Shown here: piece by piece, positions 32,199-40,133 of the stretch
Numbering within the stretch: position 1 is the stretch's first letter
How the letters are laid out: each line of letters begins with the position of its first letter
From: JAZOTM01 sp045657625
GTDB taxonomy: Bacteria > Bacillota > Clostridia > Lachnospirales > Lachnospiraceae
Direction: 5' to 3'
DNA length: 64,000 nt
Assembly: GCA_045657625.1 (NCBI GenBank)
Contig: JAZOTM010000012.1
Span: 1-64,000, forward strand
The notes under the pieces: generated by a model
Told to the model about the DNA's origin: nothing
Seen by the model: the letters and a program-made list of their open reading frames with translations, nothing else
Databases searched by the model: none
Position numbers and translations under genes: made by a program

Positions 32199-33665
32199 TT
32201 AGTATTCATGTAGCGGTCCGCGAAATACCAAATGATAAGGATTTCTGTCATCATCCAGTTCTCTGAAGGCCACTTCCTTTTCCTTTTCTATATCAATAGA
32301 ATTCCTTACTTCATCAATCTTATATAAGTCTGCTAAATATCGTTTTATATTTGGGAAATCATAACTCTTAGCAAAATTCAGCTTGTACAGATAGAAATAA
32401 ATATTGTCGTGCCTCAATAGTATTTTGTATAAAAGCTTATCTGCCTCAGACAGTGTCTCACCGAGCAAATATTTACTTTCAGAAAGCCTTGCGCATATCT
32501 GTTTCAATGCGTCCTTTTCCTGATTTGCCCATCTTTCAAGTTCATTCTGATATGTGGAAGCAGAAGCTTTTTGTATTGGCTCTATCAAAGCATAATTAAG
32601 GTACTCAATCTCTTTTTGTTCATCCTTATGAATGAATAACTCATTCGTGTTTTCTTCATAAGTAAACCTGTTATCAGGATCCGTAGACAAATTCTTCCTG
32701 CCTGTTTGCTCTAATAATTTGCTATTATCAGGTCCTGTTCCAACCAAGCCATATACATTTCCAAGCTTAGCTCTCATATGTGGTGATAATTGATAATGCT
32801 TTTTTATCCACTCAAGTTTTGTGTACTCATAAAATCCCGGACTTTGATAAATATCTCTTGTATATCCCCACAGGTTAGGATAATCTTCCAATCTCTTTTT
32901 GTTGACTCCAAAAACAAGATGATAGTTGATATGAAAACGAATCAAGGCAACATAAAGATGAATATCTGAAAGAGTCATGTAGTCTCCATTTATAAATCGT
33001 CTTTTACTTAGCCTGTCTTCAAGGACATCTAAAGCTTTAAAATATGAGTCAAATTCTTCATCAAAGGTCTCCTGATTTCTCGCAAAGCCACAGCCATATG
33101 CGTTAACCTCTTTATTAATAAAATCGCTCCATTCGTCAATCTCTTTTCTCAAAGCCTCTGGATATAAGTCGGGAGCATTTTCTTTATGATATTTTTTCCA
33201 GTCTAAAACAAAATACTTAGGTATTTCCCATGGATTGTTTTGCACTACGGCTCCGGAAGTTACATCAACAATAGCCGGTACAGTCGATCTCCCTGAAAAA
33301 TCCGGATCTCCCTTTAAATAAGCGTCATCCAAATAATGAATTTTTAAAACAGGATCAACCTCTCCAATATCCTCAGAAAAAATCCATCCTCTGGGGTCTC
33401 TGAGAACACCACATTCTCCAATACTTATCACTCTGTCCAGCCCAAGAAGTCTAAGTGTGATTACGGCTTTATTTGAATGTGGACAGCCAGGCATCCATAT
33501 AAGTCTATATTTATCTTCTACTATAGGTAAATTGTCTTCACCTTCACCAAAAAGCTTATTAAAAACAAATTTCCTGTTTTCCACCACACCGGTAGTCTTA
33601 TTAATCTGTTTCTTAAAGGTTCTCTCAAAAAGTTCAATTCCTTGAAATGGCTCTATGTATGACAT
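32199..33665 (-). CDS. Xi-class GST-like protein, CPHS type, with duplicated C-terminal domain
   Basis: 488 residues, about 150 longer than the other small copies. The active site is WMPGCPHSNKAVI (Cys61), so the usual CPWA has become CPHS. The first helical domain has RFINGDYMTLSDIHLYVALIRF and YPNLWGYTRDIY. The extra C-terminal part (about 345-488) repeats this pattern: KYLLGETLSEADKLLYKILL, then FPNIKRYLADLY. It therefore looks like a second, diverged GST C-domain added by internal duplication. The thioredoxin-fold domain is not repeated. It lies between the GNAT gene (24-base gap) and two further GST-like genes. The altered active site suggests a changed thiol chemistry or a partner role. 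Confidence 0.87.
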   Translation of the reverse strand: MSYIEPFQGIELFERTFKKQINKTTGVVENRKFVFNKLFGEGEDNLPIVEDKYRLIWMPGCPHSNKAVITLRLLGLDRVISIGECGVLRDPRGWIFSEDIGEVDPVLKIHYLDDAYLKGDPDFSGRSTVPAIVDVTSGAVVQNNPWEIPKYFVLDWKKYHKENAPDLYPEALRKEIDEWSDFINKEVNAYGCGFARNQETFDEEFDSYFKALDVLEDRLSKRRFINGDYMTLSDIHLYVALIRFHINYHLVFGVNKKRLEDYPNLWGYTRDIYQSPGFYEYTKLEWIKKHYQLSPHMRAKLGNVYGLVGTGPDNSKLLEQTGRKNLSTDPDNRFTYEENTNELFIHKDEQKEIEYLNYALIEPIQKASASTYQNELERWANQEKDALKQICARLSESKYLLGETLSEADKLLYKILLRHDNIYFYLYKLNFAKSYDFPNIKRYLADLYKIDEVRNSIDIEKEKEVAFRELDDDRNPYHLVFRGPLHEY

Positions 33666-33689
33666 TATTATCTCCCGTTATACAAACTA

Positions 33690-34193
33690 TTACTTTGACT
33701 GCCATTTTGGTCCTTGCATATCAGCTCTGTTATATTCATCACAAAACCTGTATCCCCTGGGCAAGAAAAATCCCGTGTCATCCATCCACGCCAATTCTTC
33801 TTCTCCGGCATCAAAGAACTCCATAGCAGTCTTTGCTCTTCTAAATCCCATTTTTTCATACATCAAAACGGTTTGTGGATGGGTATATAGGATAATATTT
33901 TGCCCCTTTAATTGCGCTACCAATCTATTAACCATTTCACGCCCTATGCCAAGTCCTTGGTATTCTTCATCCAATGCTACATTGTAAATAGCCGCTTGTA
34001 ACAAACCATCTGATAATGCTCTTGCTACACCTACGATTTTTTCTTCGTCATATACAAACACAACCGCATAGCTGTTTTCAAAAACAAGTTTTTGTTCTTC
34101 GGCTGTGTGGTCAGAAAGCCGCGACCGCTTTAAAACGGCAGCAACTTCATCCCAATTTACATTTTCTTTCGTAATTTTATAGGTGATACTCAT
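33690..34193 (-). CDS. GNAT family N-acetyltransferase
   Basis: 167 residues from ATG 34191-34193, which follows the stop of the binding-protein gene by 7 bases. An in-frame ATG at 34232 lies inside that gene. The SD for the chosen start is weak, so coupling to the upstream stop is likely. GNAT motifs: VGVARALSDG strand, NVALDEEYQGLGIGREMV acetyl-CoA loop, YTHPQTVLMYEKMGF. An unusual C-terminal extension (about 130-167: TGFFLPRGYRF, ADMQGPKW) follows. In the Bacillus ytm and yxe operons an acetyltransferase works with a cystine-type importer and a deacylase on sulfur amino acids; by analogy this one may acetylate the amine of an imported S-conjugate. Confidence 0.87.
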   Translation of the reverse strand: MSITYKITKENVNWDEVAAVLKRSRLSDHTAEEQKLVFENSYAVVFVYDEEKIVGVARALSDGLLQAAIYNVALDEEYQGLGIGREMVNRLVAQLKGQNIILYTHPQTVLMYEKMGFRRAKTAMEFFDAGEEELAWMDDTGFFLPRGYRFCDEYNRADMQGPKWQSK

Positions 34194-34200
34194 AGCTTTA

Positions 34201-35127
34201 TTAGTTTGGATCTCCCTCTGCAAGCTTTTCATCCTCTGGAGATTGGTCTACACCGCCAAAGAATTGCTCAGAAAGCTCCTTGAGCGTTCCGTTTTCCTTT
34301 AAAGTTATAATCGCCTCGTCCAATTCAGCTCTTAATTCCTCAGAACCTTGTGGAAGCAGATAATACGCATATAAATTGTCTGCAATAAGCTTTGTCTCTT
34401 CATCAGGGATATCTGACTTTCCAATATCAAATCCATACTCCTCTACGTAAGCTGTGTACATTGGGCCATCAATAATTCCAAAATCAGTAGTTCCATCTTC
34501 GATATGCTGCAAAATAACTGTTGTATCTGCCTCTGTATAGTTTATAGTTATTTCCTTATCCGGATTAAGCTCATTCCATTTTTCTATGGCTGTTGTTACT
34601 GATACTCCTGCATTTCCCTCGAAGGATAGTCCTGCTGCATCCTCAAGTGATGTAATAGGCTCTGCATCCTTAGCAAAAACAAACACATAGCTTACCTTGT
34701 CATAAGGGACAGAATATAGGTATGATTCTGAACGTTCCTCATTGTATGAAAAATTGTTTACGCCTATGTCATAGTTTCCTGCAGTAAGTCCTGCAAAAAC
34801 TGCCGAAAAATCCGCAACCTCAATTTCCAAATCATACTGTGGCAACAAATCAAATGCTGCCTTCAAAACCTCAATATCATAGCCTGTTAGCTCATCGTTT
34901 TCATCAACATACACATATGGCTTTGGACCGCCTCCGGTTACTGCCTTAATTACAGTAACATCTCCTGTAGATGCCGAATCCTCAGTTGATACTTCCTCTT
35001 GAGTTGTTGCTGAGTCCTCCGTTACAGTAGAAGTCTCACTGGCCGAACCACAACCAGCAAACAACCCTGCTGTCAAAGTTGCCACTGCTCCTATGGAAAT
35101 TATTCTTTTTAAAATACTGTTTTTCAT
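34201..35127 (-). CDS. Substrate-binding lipoprotein of polar amino acid ABC transporter
   Basis: 308 residues. Type II lipoprotein signal: basic start, hydrophobic core, lipobox LFAGC with Cys26. A Ser/Thr/Glu linker (27-55) precedes a SBP_bac_3 fold: GGPKPYVYVDENDELTGYDIEVLKAAF, AGLTAGNYDIGVNNFSYNEERSESY, TTAIEKWNELNPDK, EDGTTDFGIIDGPMYTAY. The domain resembles cystine/polar amino acid receptors (TcyJ/TcyK, FliY type). The ligand is unknown, but the gene setting favours a sulfur amino acid or its conjugate. The gene lies 18 bases after the M20 peptidase gene. A short acidic tail (QSPEDEKLAEGDPN) is unusual. Confidence 0.92.
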   Translation of the reverse strand: MKNSILKRIISIGAVATLTAGLFAGCGSASETSTVTEDSATTQEEVSTEDSASTGDVTVIKAVTGGGPKPYVYVDENDELTGYDIEVLKAAFDLLPQYDLEIEVADFSAVFAGLTAGNYDIGVNNFSYNEERSESYLYSVPYDKVSYVFVFAKDAEPITSLEDAAGLSFEGNAGVSVTTAIEKWNELNPDKEITINYTEADTTVILQHIEDGTTDFGIIDGPMYTAYVEEYGFDIGKSDIPDEETKLIADNLYAYYLLPQGSEELRAELDEAIITLKENGTLKELSEQFFGGVDQSPEDEKLAEGDPN

Positions 35128-35145
35128 TTCTTCTCTCCTTTTCTT

Positions 35146-36273
35146 TTACTTTTTCATTATGTTTTTTATCAAATCAATACTGTCAATCAACTCATCCACT
35201 GTGGTGAACTCATTCACTGTATGAATTTCATGCATTGGATTATATATACATAGTCCGTCAATACCGTTTCTTACAAACACATTATTGTCGCTTCCGCCAA
35301 ATGATTTCTTTGGAATAGGCTCTATGCCCTGCATGTGTAGTGCACGTTTATATATAGCTAATGCACCTTGCAAATCCGAGCCATTTATCTGATACGCCTT
35401 AAGGCGAATGTCTTGTTTTATTTCAAGCCTTGCACCGGCTTTGTCTGTTTCCTGCTTAAAAATGAACTCCATTTCATCAAATGTTTTAAGAGCATCCCCG
35501 TGAGCAGAGCTTCTTATCTCACCTTTTATCAAAGTCTGAGCTGACACCGCATTACTGACTGTTCCCCCACTTATCGTGCCGATATTTAGTGTAGTGTGAT
35601 CATCTATCCATCCCTGCTTTATTTTGCTTATCGCTTGCGCTGAAATTGCTATTGAATTAATACCATTTTCAGGCTCAAATCCTGCATGTGCTGCCTTGCC
35701 GGTTATTATTATTTCAAAATAAATCAGAGTCGGTTCCTGAGAAGAATACACTCCGTAATCACCACTACAGTCAGGAGTAAAAGCGACCTTTGATTTTATT
35801 TTTTTTAAATCAAAATTTGATGCCCCCTGTGTGTATGTTTCTTCAGCAGGAGTGAACAAAAGCTCTATTGGCGGATGCAAAATCCCCTCATCTTTAATTT
35901 CCTTGTAGGCCTGATATATTGAGAACAATGCGGCTCTGTCATCTGCTCCAAGAACCGTTGCTCCATCGCTGGTGATTCTTCCATCATCATGGCACATTAT
36001 CCTTTTATTTACGCCAGGAGAAACTGTGTCCATATGTGCACAAAATAGTAACGGTTTATCATTTTGCTTTTGTCCACTTCCTTTGATGTATCCGTACAGA
36101 TTACCCGTATCGCCTCCAATTTTTGCTGCTGCATCATCTTCTCTTAAATTAACGCCTAGAGAGCGCCAGCTATCAATCAGATAGTCTGCTATTTTTCTTT
36201 CCTGATATGAAACGCCATCAATTTCGGCAAACTCTATAAATTTATCTGCTACGTATTTACGATAATCCTTCAT
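35146..36273 (-). CDS. M20 family metallopeptidase/amidohydrolase (PepT-like)
   Basis: 375 residues, cytosolic. Di-zinc M20 motifs in order: AHMDTVSPG (His/Asp near 80), LGADDRAAL, LFTPAEETYTQGAS (catalytic Glu-Glu), PDCSGDYG, the dimerisation-domain AHAGFEPENGINSI, and HEIHTVNEF near the end. It matches tripeptidase/YqjE-like M20 proteins. In this operon it probably hydrolyses an N-acyl or peptide bond of an imported sulfur compound, like HipO/YxeP deacylases in the Bacillus operons, although those belong to a different M20 branch. The start overlaps the 3' end of the upstream GST-like gene by 17 bases. Confidence 0.9.
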   Translation of the reverse strand: MKDYRKYVADKFIEFAEIDGVSYQERKIADYLIDSWRSLGVNLREDDAAAKIGGDTGNLYGYIKGSGQKQNDKPLLFCAHMDTVSPGVNKRIMCHDDGRITSDGATVLGADDRAALFSIYQAYKEIKDEGILHPPIELLFTPAEETYTQGASNFDLKKIKSKVAFTPDCSGDYGVYSSQEPTLIYFEIIITGKAAHAGFEPENGINSIAISAQAISKIKQGWIDDHTTLNIGTISGGTVSNAVSAQTLIKGEIRSSAHGDALKTFDEMEFIFKQETDKAGARLEIKQDIRLKAYQINGSDLQGALAIYKRALHMQGIEPIPKKSFGGSDNNVFVRNGIDGLCIYNPMHEIHTVNEFTTVDELIDSIDLIKNIMKK

Positions 36274-37528
36274 TTTTTAAAAGCCCCTTCAAAGGATTGA
36301 TGCTTGCATCAACTCTAAGCTTGCTATTATTGAGGTTGCTAGGGTCCCTATCCGCCTGAGCCTCTAAATTCCAATGTGAAAAAGAAATATCGCTTTGGTA
36401 ATCCTCCACGGTTTCGTCTTTAGGATGTCTAAGATAAACATCTTTTGTTGGATCTGATGAAAGTCTTGCTCTGCTTCCATCATCTGCCCAAAGCTCGTCG
36501 TAGTTTATTTGACTAGCAATTCGCACATTCCAATCCGCAAATAAATCTTTATCCTTATCTGCAGTATGTCTGCCTAATACTAAATCATGTACATAGGTTG
36601 CATTTTTAAAAGCAGGGATATTATAGAGTTCTTTCATATATGCATAGATATTAGGATAATCCGCAATTCTTCTTCTGACTGGTCCGACATTCCTAAAGTA
36701 ACTTGTATCCCAGCGAACAATTGTGACAAAAAATCTAACATCACTGTCAGTAATGTAATCCCCGAACAAAAATCTGTTTTCTGATAATCTCTTTTCCAGC
36801 TTGTCCATTGACTCAAAAAAATCATCAAAGGCTTCATTATAAGCCTCAAGGGACTGGCAAAATGCCATTCTATAATGTCCATTATTTATATGTGGAAATA
36901 GCCAATCATTAAACTCATCAATTACATCCCGATATTTGACTGGGTAAAGATCCGGTGCATCTTTAGGCTGTAGTGCTCTAAAATTTACCTCAAGGTAGTT
37001 TGTCATTCTGTGATAATCGTTGTTGACTGCCTTTTTTTCAACTACATCTACAATAGTGGGTGTAGTGGCACGACCTTTAAAATCCGGATTCGCATTTTTA
37101 TAAAATTCCGATAGAAAATACGCCCCTGTCTTTGGATCCTTGTAATCCTTTTCTGTTCCGAATCCATGTCCATATTTATTTGACTGTCCGCTTGGTGATG
37201 TAAGCTGATCTCCAATCAAATCTGTAAGTCCCAAAATATCTCGCACAATTACAGGTCTATTGGACCAATTGCAACCCTTCATCCAGTATATCTGATACCT
37301 GTTTGCCTCAGGCTTCCACTGTCCTTTTCCATCACCTGCTTTATCAAGAAATGAATTGGGCTGTCTTACGAAAGCTCCCCTTTCATCAATTTCGTTTTTT
37401 GTCTCCATAGGTCTTGGAACTACGCCAACCTCTTTTGCAAACTGCTCTGCCTTTTCATCCGTGTAACCATTCAACGCCTCAGCTTCAACCTTTGAAGTGT
37501 GCGCTGCCAAACTGCATACATCTGCCAT
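36257..37528 (-). CDS. Xi-class GST-like protein, CNWS type, extended N- and C-termini
   Basis: 423 residues. It has a longer N-terminus than its paralogues (about 50 residues before RQPNSFLDKAGD) and a tail of about 70 residues after the family end. The active site is YWMKGCNWSNRPVI with Cys86, so CPWA has become CNWS; the conserved proline is lost. The core has GRATTPTIVDV, VNNDYHRMTNY, NRFLFGDYITDSDVRFFVTIVRWD and YPNIYAYMKELYN. It is separated from the three tandem copies by the GNAT, binding protein and M20 genes, and lies 24 bases after the ABC ATPase gene. Its 3' end overlaps the M20 gene. Loss of the Pro argues for a different redox or thiol-binding behaviour. Confidence 0.87.
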   Translation of the reverse strand: MADVCSLAAHTSKVEAEALNGYTDEKAEQFAKEVGVVPRPMETKNEIDERGAFVRQPNSFLDKAGDGKGQWKPEANRYQIYWMKGCNWSNRPVIVRDILGLTDLIGDQLTSPSGQSNKYGHGFGTEKDYKDPKTGAYFLSEFYKNANPDFKGRATTPTIVDVVEKKAVNNDYHRMTNYLEVNFRALQPKDAPDLYPVKYRDVIDEFNDWLFPHINNGHYRMAFCQSLEAYNEAFDDFFESMDKLEKRLSENRFLFGDYITDSDVRFFVTIVRWDTSYFRNVGPVRRRIADYPNIYAYMKELYNIPAFKNATYVHDLVLGRHTADKDKDLFADWNVRIASQINYDELWADDGSRARLSSDPTKDVYLRHPKDETVEDYQSDISFSHWNLEAQADRDPSNLNNSKLRVDASINPLKGLLKNEGLS

Positions 37529-37552
37529 TTTACATTCCTCCTAATTTAAGCT

Positions 37553-38311
37553 TTAAATGATATATTCCGGCTCATTCATCAAATGCATCTTCGCAAAGAA
37601 ATCTATTGTCCTTTGATTCTGTGGATTTTCAAAAACTTCCTTCGGCGATCCATCCTCAACAATATGACCTTTATCCAGAAAAATTACTCTATTTGAAACA
37701 TTTCTGACAAAGTTCATCTCATGAGAAACCAGAAGCATTGTATATCCTTTTTTAGCAATATCCTTTACTACATCAAGAACCTCTCCAACAAGCTCCGGAT
37801 CAAGAGCCGAAGTAGGCTCATCTAAAAGTAAAAGTCTCGGTTTCATAGCAAGGGCTCTGGCTATTGCAACTCTTTGTTGCTGCCCTCCTGATAGATGTCT
37901 GGGGTAGTGATTAGCCCAGGAGAGCATTCCTACCTTGTCTAGCTCCTCAATTGCAATTTTTCTGGCCTCATCCTTATTTATTTTTTTTACTACAATCAGC
38001 CCCTCCATCACATTTTCAAGAGCTGTCTTCTTTTCAAATAAGTTAAACCTCTGAAAAACCATTCCCGTATTTTGTCTGATTTGCGTGATAGCCTTTTTAT
38101 TTTTTTTAGACAAATCTACAGTGATATTATCCAATGTGATTTTTCCCTTTTCAGGAACCTCTAGCTGGTCTATACACCTTAGCAGCGTGGATTTTCCGGT
38201 TCCTGATGGTCCGATTATTCCAATCACATCGCCCTCGTTTATTTTTAAACTAACATCTTCAAGTACGATGTTATCATGATATCTTTTAGAAAGACCTTGA
38301 ATCTCTATCAT
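37553..38311 (-). CDS. Polar amino acid ABC transporter ATPase
   Basis: 252 residues from ATG 38309-38311 (AGAGG SD 8 bases upstream, 1 base after the permease stop); longer in-frame readings run back into the permease gene. Motifs: Walker A GPSGTGKST (34-42), Q-loop FQRFNLF, signature LSGGQQQR (140-147), Walker B LLLLDEPTSALD (160-171), H-loop VSHEM. It belongs to the HisP/GlnQ/TcyC class and would power the importer formed with the adjacent permease and the lipoprotein at 34201-35127. Confidence 0.95.
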   Translation of the reverse strand: MIEIQGLSKRYHDNIVLEDVSLKINEGDVIGIIGPSGTGKSTLLRCIDQLEVPEKGKITLDNITVDLSKKNKKAITQIRQNTGMVFQRFNLFEKKTALENVMEGLIVVKKINKDEARKIAIEELDKVGMLSWANHYPRHLSGGQQQRVAIARALAMKPRLLLLDEPTSALDPELVGEVLDVVKDIAKKGYTMLLVSHEMNFVRNVSNRVIFLDKGHIVEDGSPKEVFENPQNQRTIDFFAKMHLMNEPEYII

Positions 38312-38312
38312 G

Positions 38313-39047
38313 CTATACCTCTTTCTCTGGCACATAGTTTGCAACCTGCTGCGGTATTTCCAGTTTCTTTTCAATCAGGTTCAAAATATATTCAATAACA
38401 ATTGTTATTACCCAATAGATTATTGCCAGGCTTACATATACTTCAAAATATCTGTAGCTCCTTCCACCAATTATCTTCCCTTGGGCTGTCATCTCAACAA
38501 CTGCGCATGTAAATGCGAGTGATGTTCCCTTTATAACTGATATAAGAGAATTACCAAGTGATGGGAGAGCAACTGTTATTGCCTCCGGAAAAATAATCCT
38601 TCGAAGTGCTTGTAGGTATGTCATTCCTAAAGAACTTGCCGCTTCAATTTGTCCCGGGTCAACTGACAAAAGAGCCGCTCTGATAAACTCAGCATTATAA
38701 GCCGATTGATTTATTCCCAAAGCCACTACCGCATATATAAAACCATTTACTTCTGCCACCTTGAAATCTGTGCCATACTTAAGATTTATCCATTTAAAAA
38801 ACATTGGAATTCCAAAGTATGCTATATACAGCTGAACCAACACCGGGGTCCCCCTTATCAGTGATATAAAAAAGGTTGCTATACTTTTTAATACCGGAAC
38901 ATTTCTTATTTTCAAAAGTGCCAGCAGCAGTCCTATGATAAGACCAAGTGCCATTGATAAAAGTGCTAATTCCAATGTAATTGGTAAATACTCCAGCAAA
39001 TCAGGAATCTGCGAAAAAACAAGCTTGAAATCAAATATTGTTGACAT
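38313..39047 (-). CDS. Polar amino acid ABC transporter permease (HisM/TcyB-like)
   Basis: 244 residues with about five membrane helices. The N-terminal LLEYLPITLELALLSMALG and FISLIRGTPVLVQLYIAYFG are typical of the His/Glu/Gln/Arg permease family. The EAA-type loop is SSLGMTYLQALRRIIFPEAI. Only one permease gene is present, so it may act as a homodimer. It lies 16 bases after the first GNAT gene and 1 base before the ATPase start. Confidence 0.94.
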   Translation of the reverse strand: MSTIFDFKLVFSQIPDLLEYLPITLELALLSMALGLIIGLLLALLKIRNVPVLKSIATFFISLIRGTPVLVQLYIAYFGIPMFFKWINLKYGTDFKVAEVNGFIYAVVALGINQSAYNAEFIRAALLSVDPGQIEAASSLGMTYLQALRRIIFPEAITVALPSLGNSLISVIKGTSLAFTCAVVEMTAQGKIIGGRSYRYFEVYVSLAIIYWVITIVIEYILNLIEKKLEIPQQVANYVPEKEV

Positions 39048-39063
39048 ATAAAATCCACTCTTT

Positions 39064-39582
39064 CTATTCTTTTATTATTTTTTCAACCAGAACACAGGAA
39101 AAACCCAGGTCATTTTTTTGAGAAACATAGTCTCTTGGAATATTTTCAAAAGCTATTTCAAGCTTCTTTTCAAACAACTGTGGATTGACACCGGGAACAA
39201 GTTTATATTCAAGCTTTTCATAAAATCTTTGAGCTCTATCCTGACTATTTATAACAATCCTTGAGACATCTTTTTCTAAAATCCATTTCTCTGCTTCAGC
39301 AATAAGTATTCGACCATACCCTTGCTTTTGAAATTGTCGTGCTACACATACTCTTCCAATTTTGCCTATATCCTCTTTTGGAAAAGTTATTCTACATCCT
39401 GCAATAGGTTTTCCGTTATCAATTAGTACAACGGCCTTAAATTCATCATTTATTGGTTCGTCATGGGAATATTCAAAGTTAATTGGAATCTCCTGCCCAA
39501 ATACGAATGCATCTGTCCTTGCATAATCATATGCCTTAAATAACCAGGTGGGGGACCCCTTTGTCAGTCTGTATAATTCCAT
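39064..39582 (-). CDS. GNAT family N-acetyltransferase (first gene of operon)
   Basis: 172 residues. GNAT signatures: PIAGCRITFPKEDIGKIGRVCV strands, then VARQFQKQGYGRILIAEAEKW (the QxxGxG acetyl-CoA loop), VINSQDRAQRFYEKLEYKLV. A conserved-looking C-terminal part (about 120-172) follows the core. It is the first gene after the predicted promoter. An acetyltransferase placed first before a cystine-type importer recalls ytmI in the Bacillus subtilis ytm operon. The substrate is not known. No convincing AGGAGG SD is present; AAAGGA lies about 12 bases upstream of the ATG. Confidence 0.85.
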   Translation of the reverse strand: MELYRLTKGSPTWLFKAYDYARTDAFVFGQEIPINFEYSHDEPINDEFKAVVLIDNGKPIAGCRITFPKEDIGKIGRVCVARQFQKQGYGRILIAEAEKWILEKDVSRIVINSQDRAQRFYEKLEYKLVPGVNPQLFEKKLEIAFENIPRDYVSQKNDLGFSCVLVEKIIKE

Positions 39583-39644
39583 ACGCTTAAATCCTTTTCT
39601 ACCAATTTTTTACTATCTCTGCTTTCTCTTAAACGATAGAAGTA

Positions 39645-39673
39645 ACTATAAAGCCATTCGCCTATTAAAGCAA
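39645..39673 (-). promoter_or_regulatory. Promoter of the 12-gene operon
   Basis: Minus strand: -35 TTGCTT (complement of 39668-39673), 17-base spacer, -10 TATAGT (complement of 39645-39650). The leader to the ATG at 39582 is about 55 bases. It contains a loose dyad with CTATC/GATAG arms near 39612-39639. I found no T-box, SAM or other known riboswitch in this short leader, so a protein regulator (for example CymR- or LysR-type) is more likely. Confidence 0.65.
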
Positions 39674-39679
39674 TTAGAA

Positions 39680-39722
39680 AAAATTAAGAGTCGGATATAA
39701 ATTTTTTATATCACCGACTCTT
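39680..39722 (-). terminator. Terminator upstream of the 12-gene operon
   Basis: 9-bp stem AAGAGTCGG (39686-39694) with CCGACTCTT (39714-39722), plus a second AT-rich inner stem. On the minus strand it is followed by AATTTTTTC. It would end minus-strand transcription arriving from an ORF whose stop codon (39711-39713) lies within the stem-loop, just upstream of the operon promoter. Confidence 0.75.
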
Positions 39723-39947
39723 ATCTTTTCTTCCTTGCTTTAAATTTAGCGTTTCATTCATGCTACCGGTACGATAGCCCTTTAAATCCATCTTCATGAA
39801 CTGAGATTTTACAACCTCTGTCTTCGGAGATGCTGATTCCGCCGATAGATTGATTAGATTGGTAATATTAAAATCAGTGTTGTTATTATTAGTATTATTA
39901 GTGCATGACTCCCATGAGTCTGAATTATTCTTCTGTCTGGTCCATTG
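39711..39947 (-). pseudogene. Unrecognised coding remnant lacking a start
   Basis: A minus-strand frame stays open for about 78 codons and ends at a TGA inside a terminator stem, as real genes often do. The reading has an Asn/Thr-rich stretch, then SAESASPKTEVVKSQ, MKMDLKGYRTGSMNE and TLNLKQGRKDKSR, which look protein-like. An in-frame TGA (39948-39950) closes it upstream, and there is no ATG or GTG near the front, so it is probably the 3' part of a broken gene. I do not recognise the family. An internal ATG with a poor SD could start a peptide of about 28 residues. Confidence 0.35.
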
Positions 39948-40000
39948 TCATGCAATCCGGTAGCAAAGTCCTTTATATAGATTTGATTGGAATTAAACAA

Positions 40001-40044
40001 AAAAGACGCCTAACCTACAGGAAATGCTGTAAGTTAAGCGTCTT
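40001..40044 (-). terminator. Terminator downstream of rlmD
   Basis: 18-bp near-perfect stem (40003-40020 with 40027-40044, two mismatches, 6-base loop) followed on the minus strand by six T residues. It lies about 205 bases past the rlmD stop, so the htrA-yhaM-rlmD transcript carries a long 3' tail. Confidence 0.9.
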
Positions 40045-40089
40045 CCGACGATTCTTATTTAGTTTTATCAAACCTTTTTACGTGGTGCA

Positions 40090-40133
40090 CTACTGTCACG
40101 ACGTAGGCGTTTATTTTGCACCTACTGTCACGA
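40090..40133. repeat. Short direct repeat CTACTGTCACGA
   Basis: The 12-mer CTACTGTCACGA occurs at 40090-40101 and 40122-40133, with partly matching bases before it (GCA/GCAC). The 32-base period is not a multiple of three. It lies between rlmD and the terminator, in a stretch with no intact gene. It may be a relic of an insertion or recombination event. Confidence 0.5.

Noticed and set aside
39583..39722. A possible T-box or SAM riboswitch controlling the sulfur operon
   Set aside because: The predicted leader is only about 55 bases, and neither the T-box sequence nor a SAM-type four-way junction is visible. The hairpin at 39680-39722 lies upstream of the promoter.
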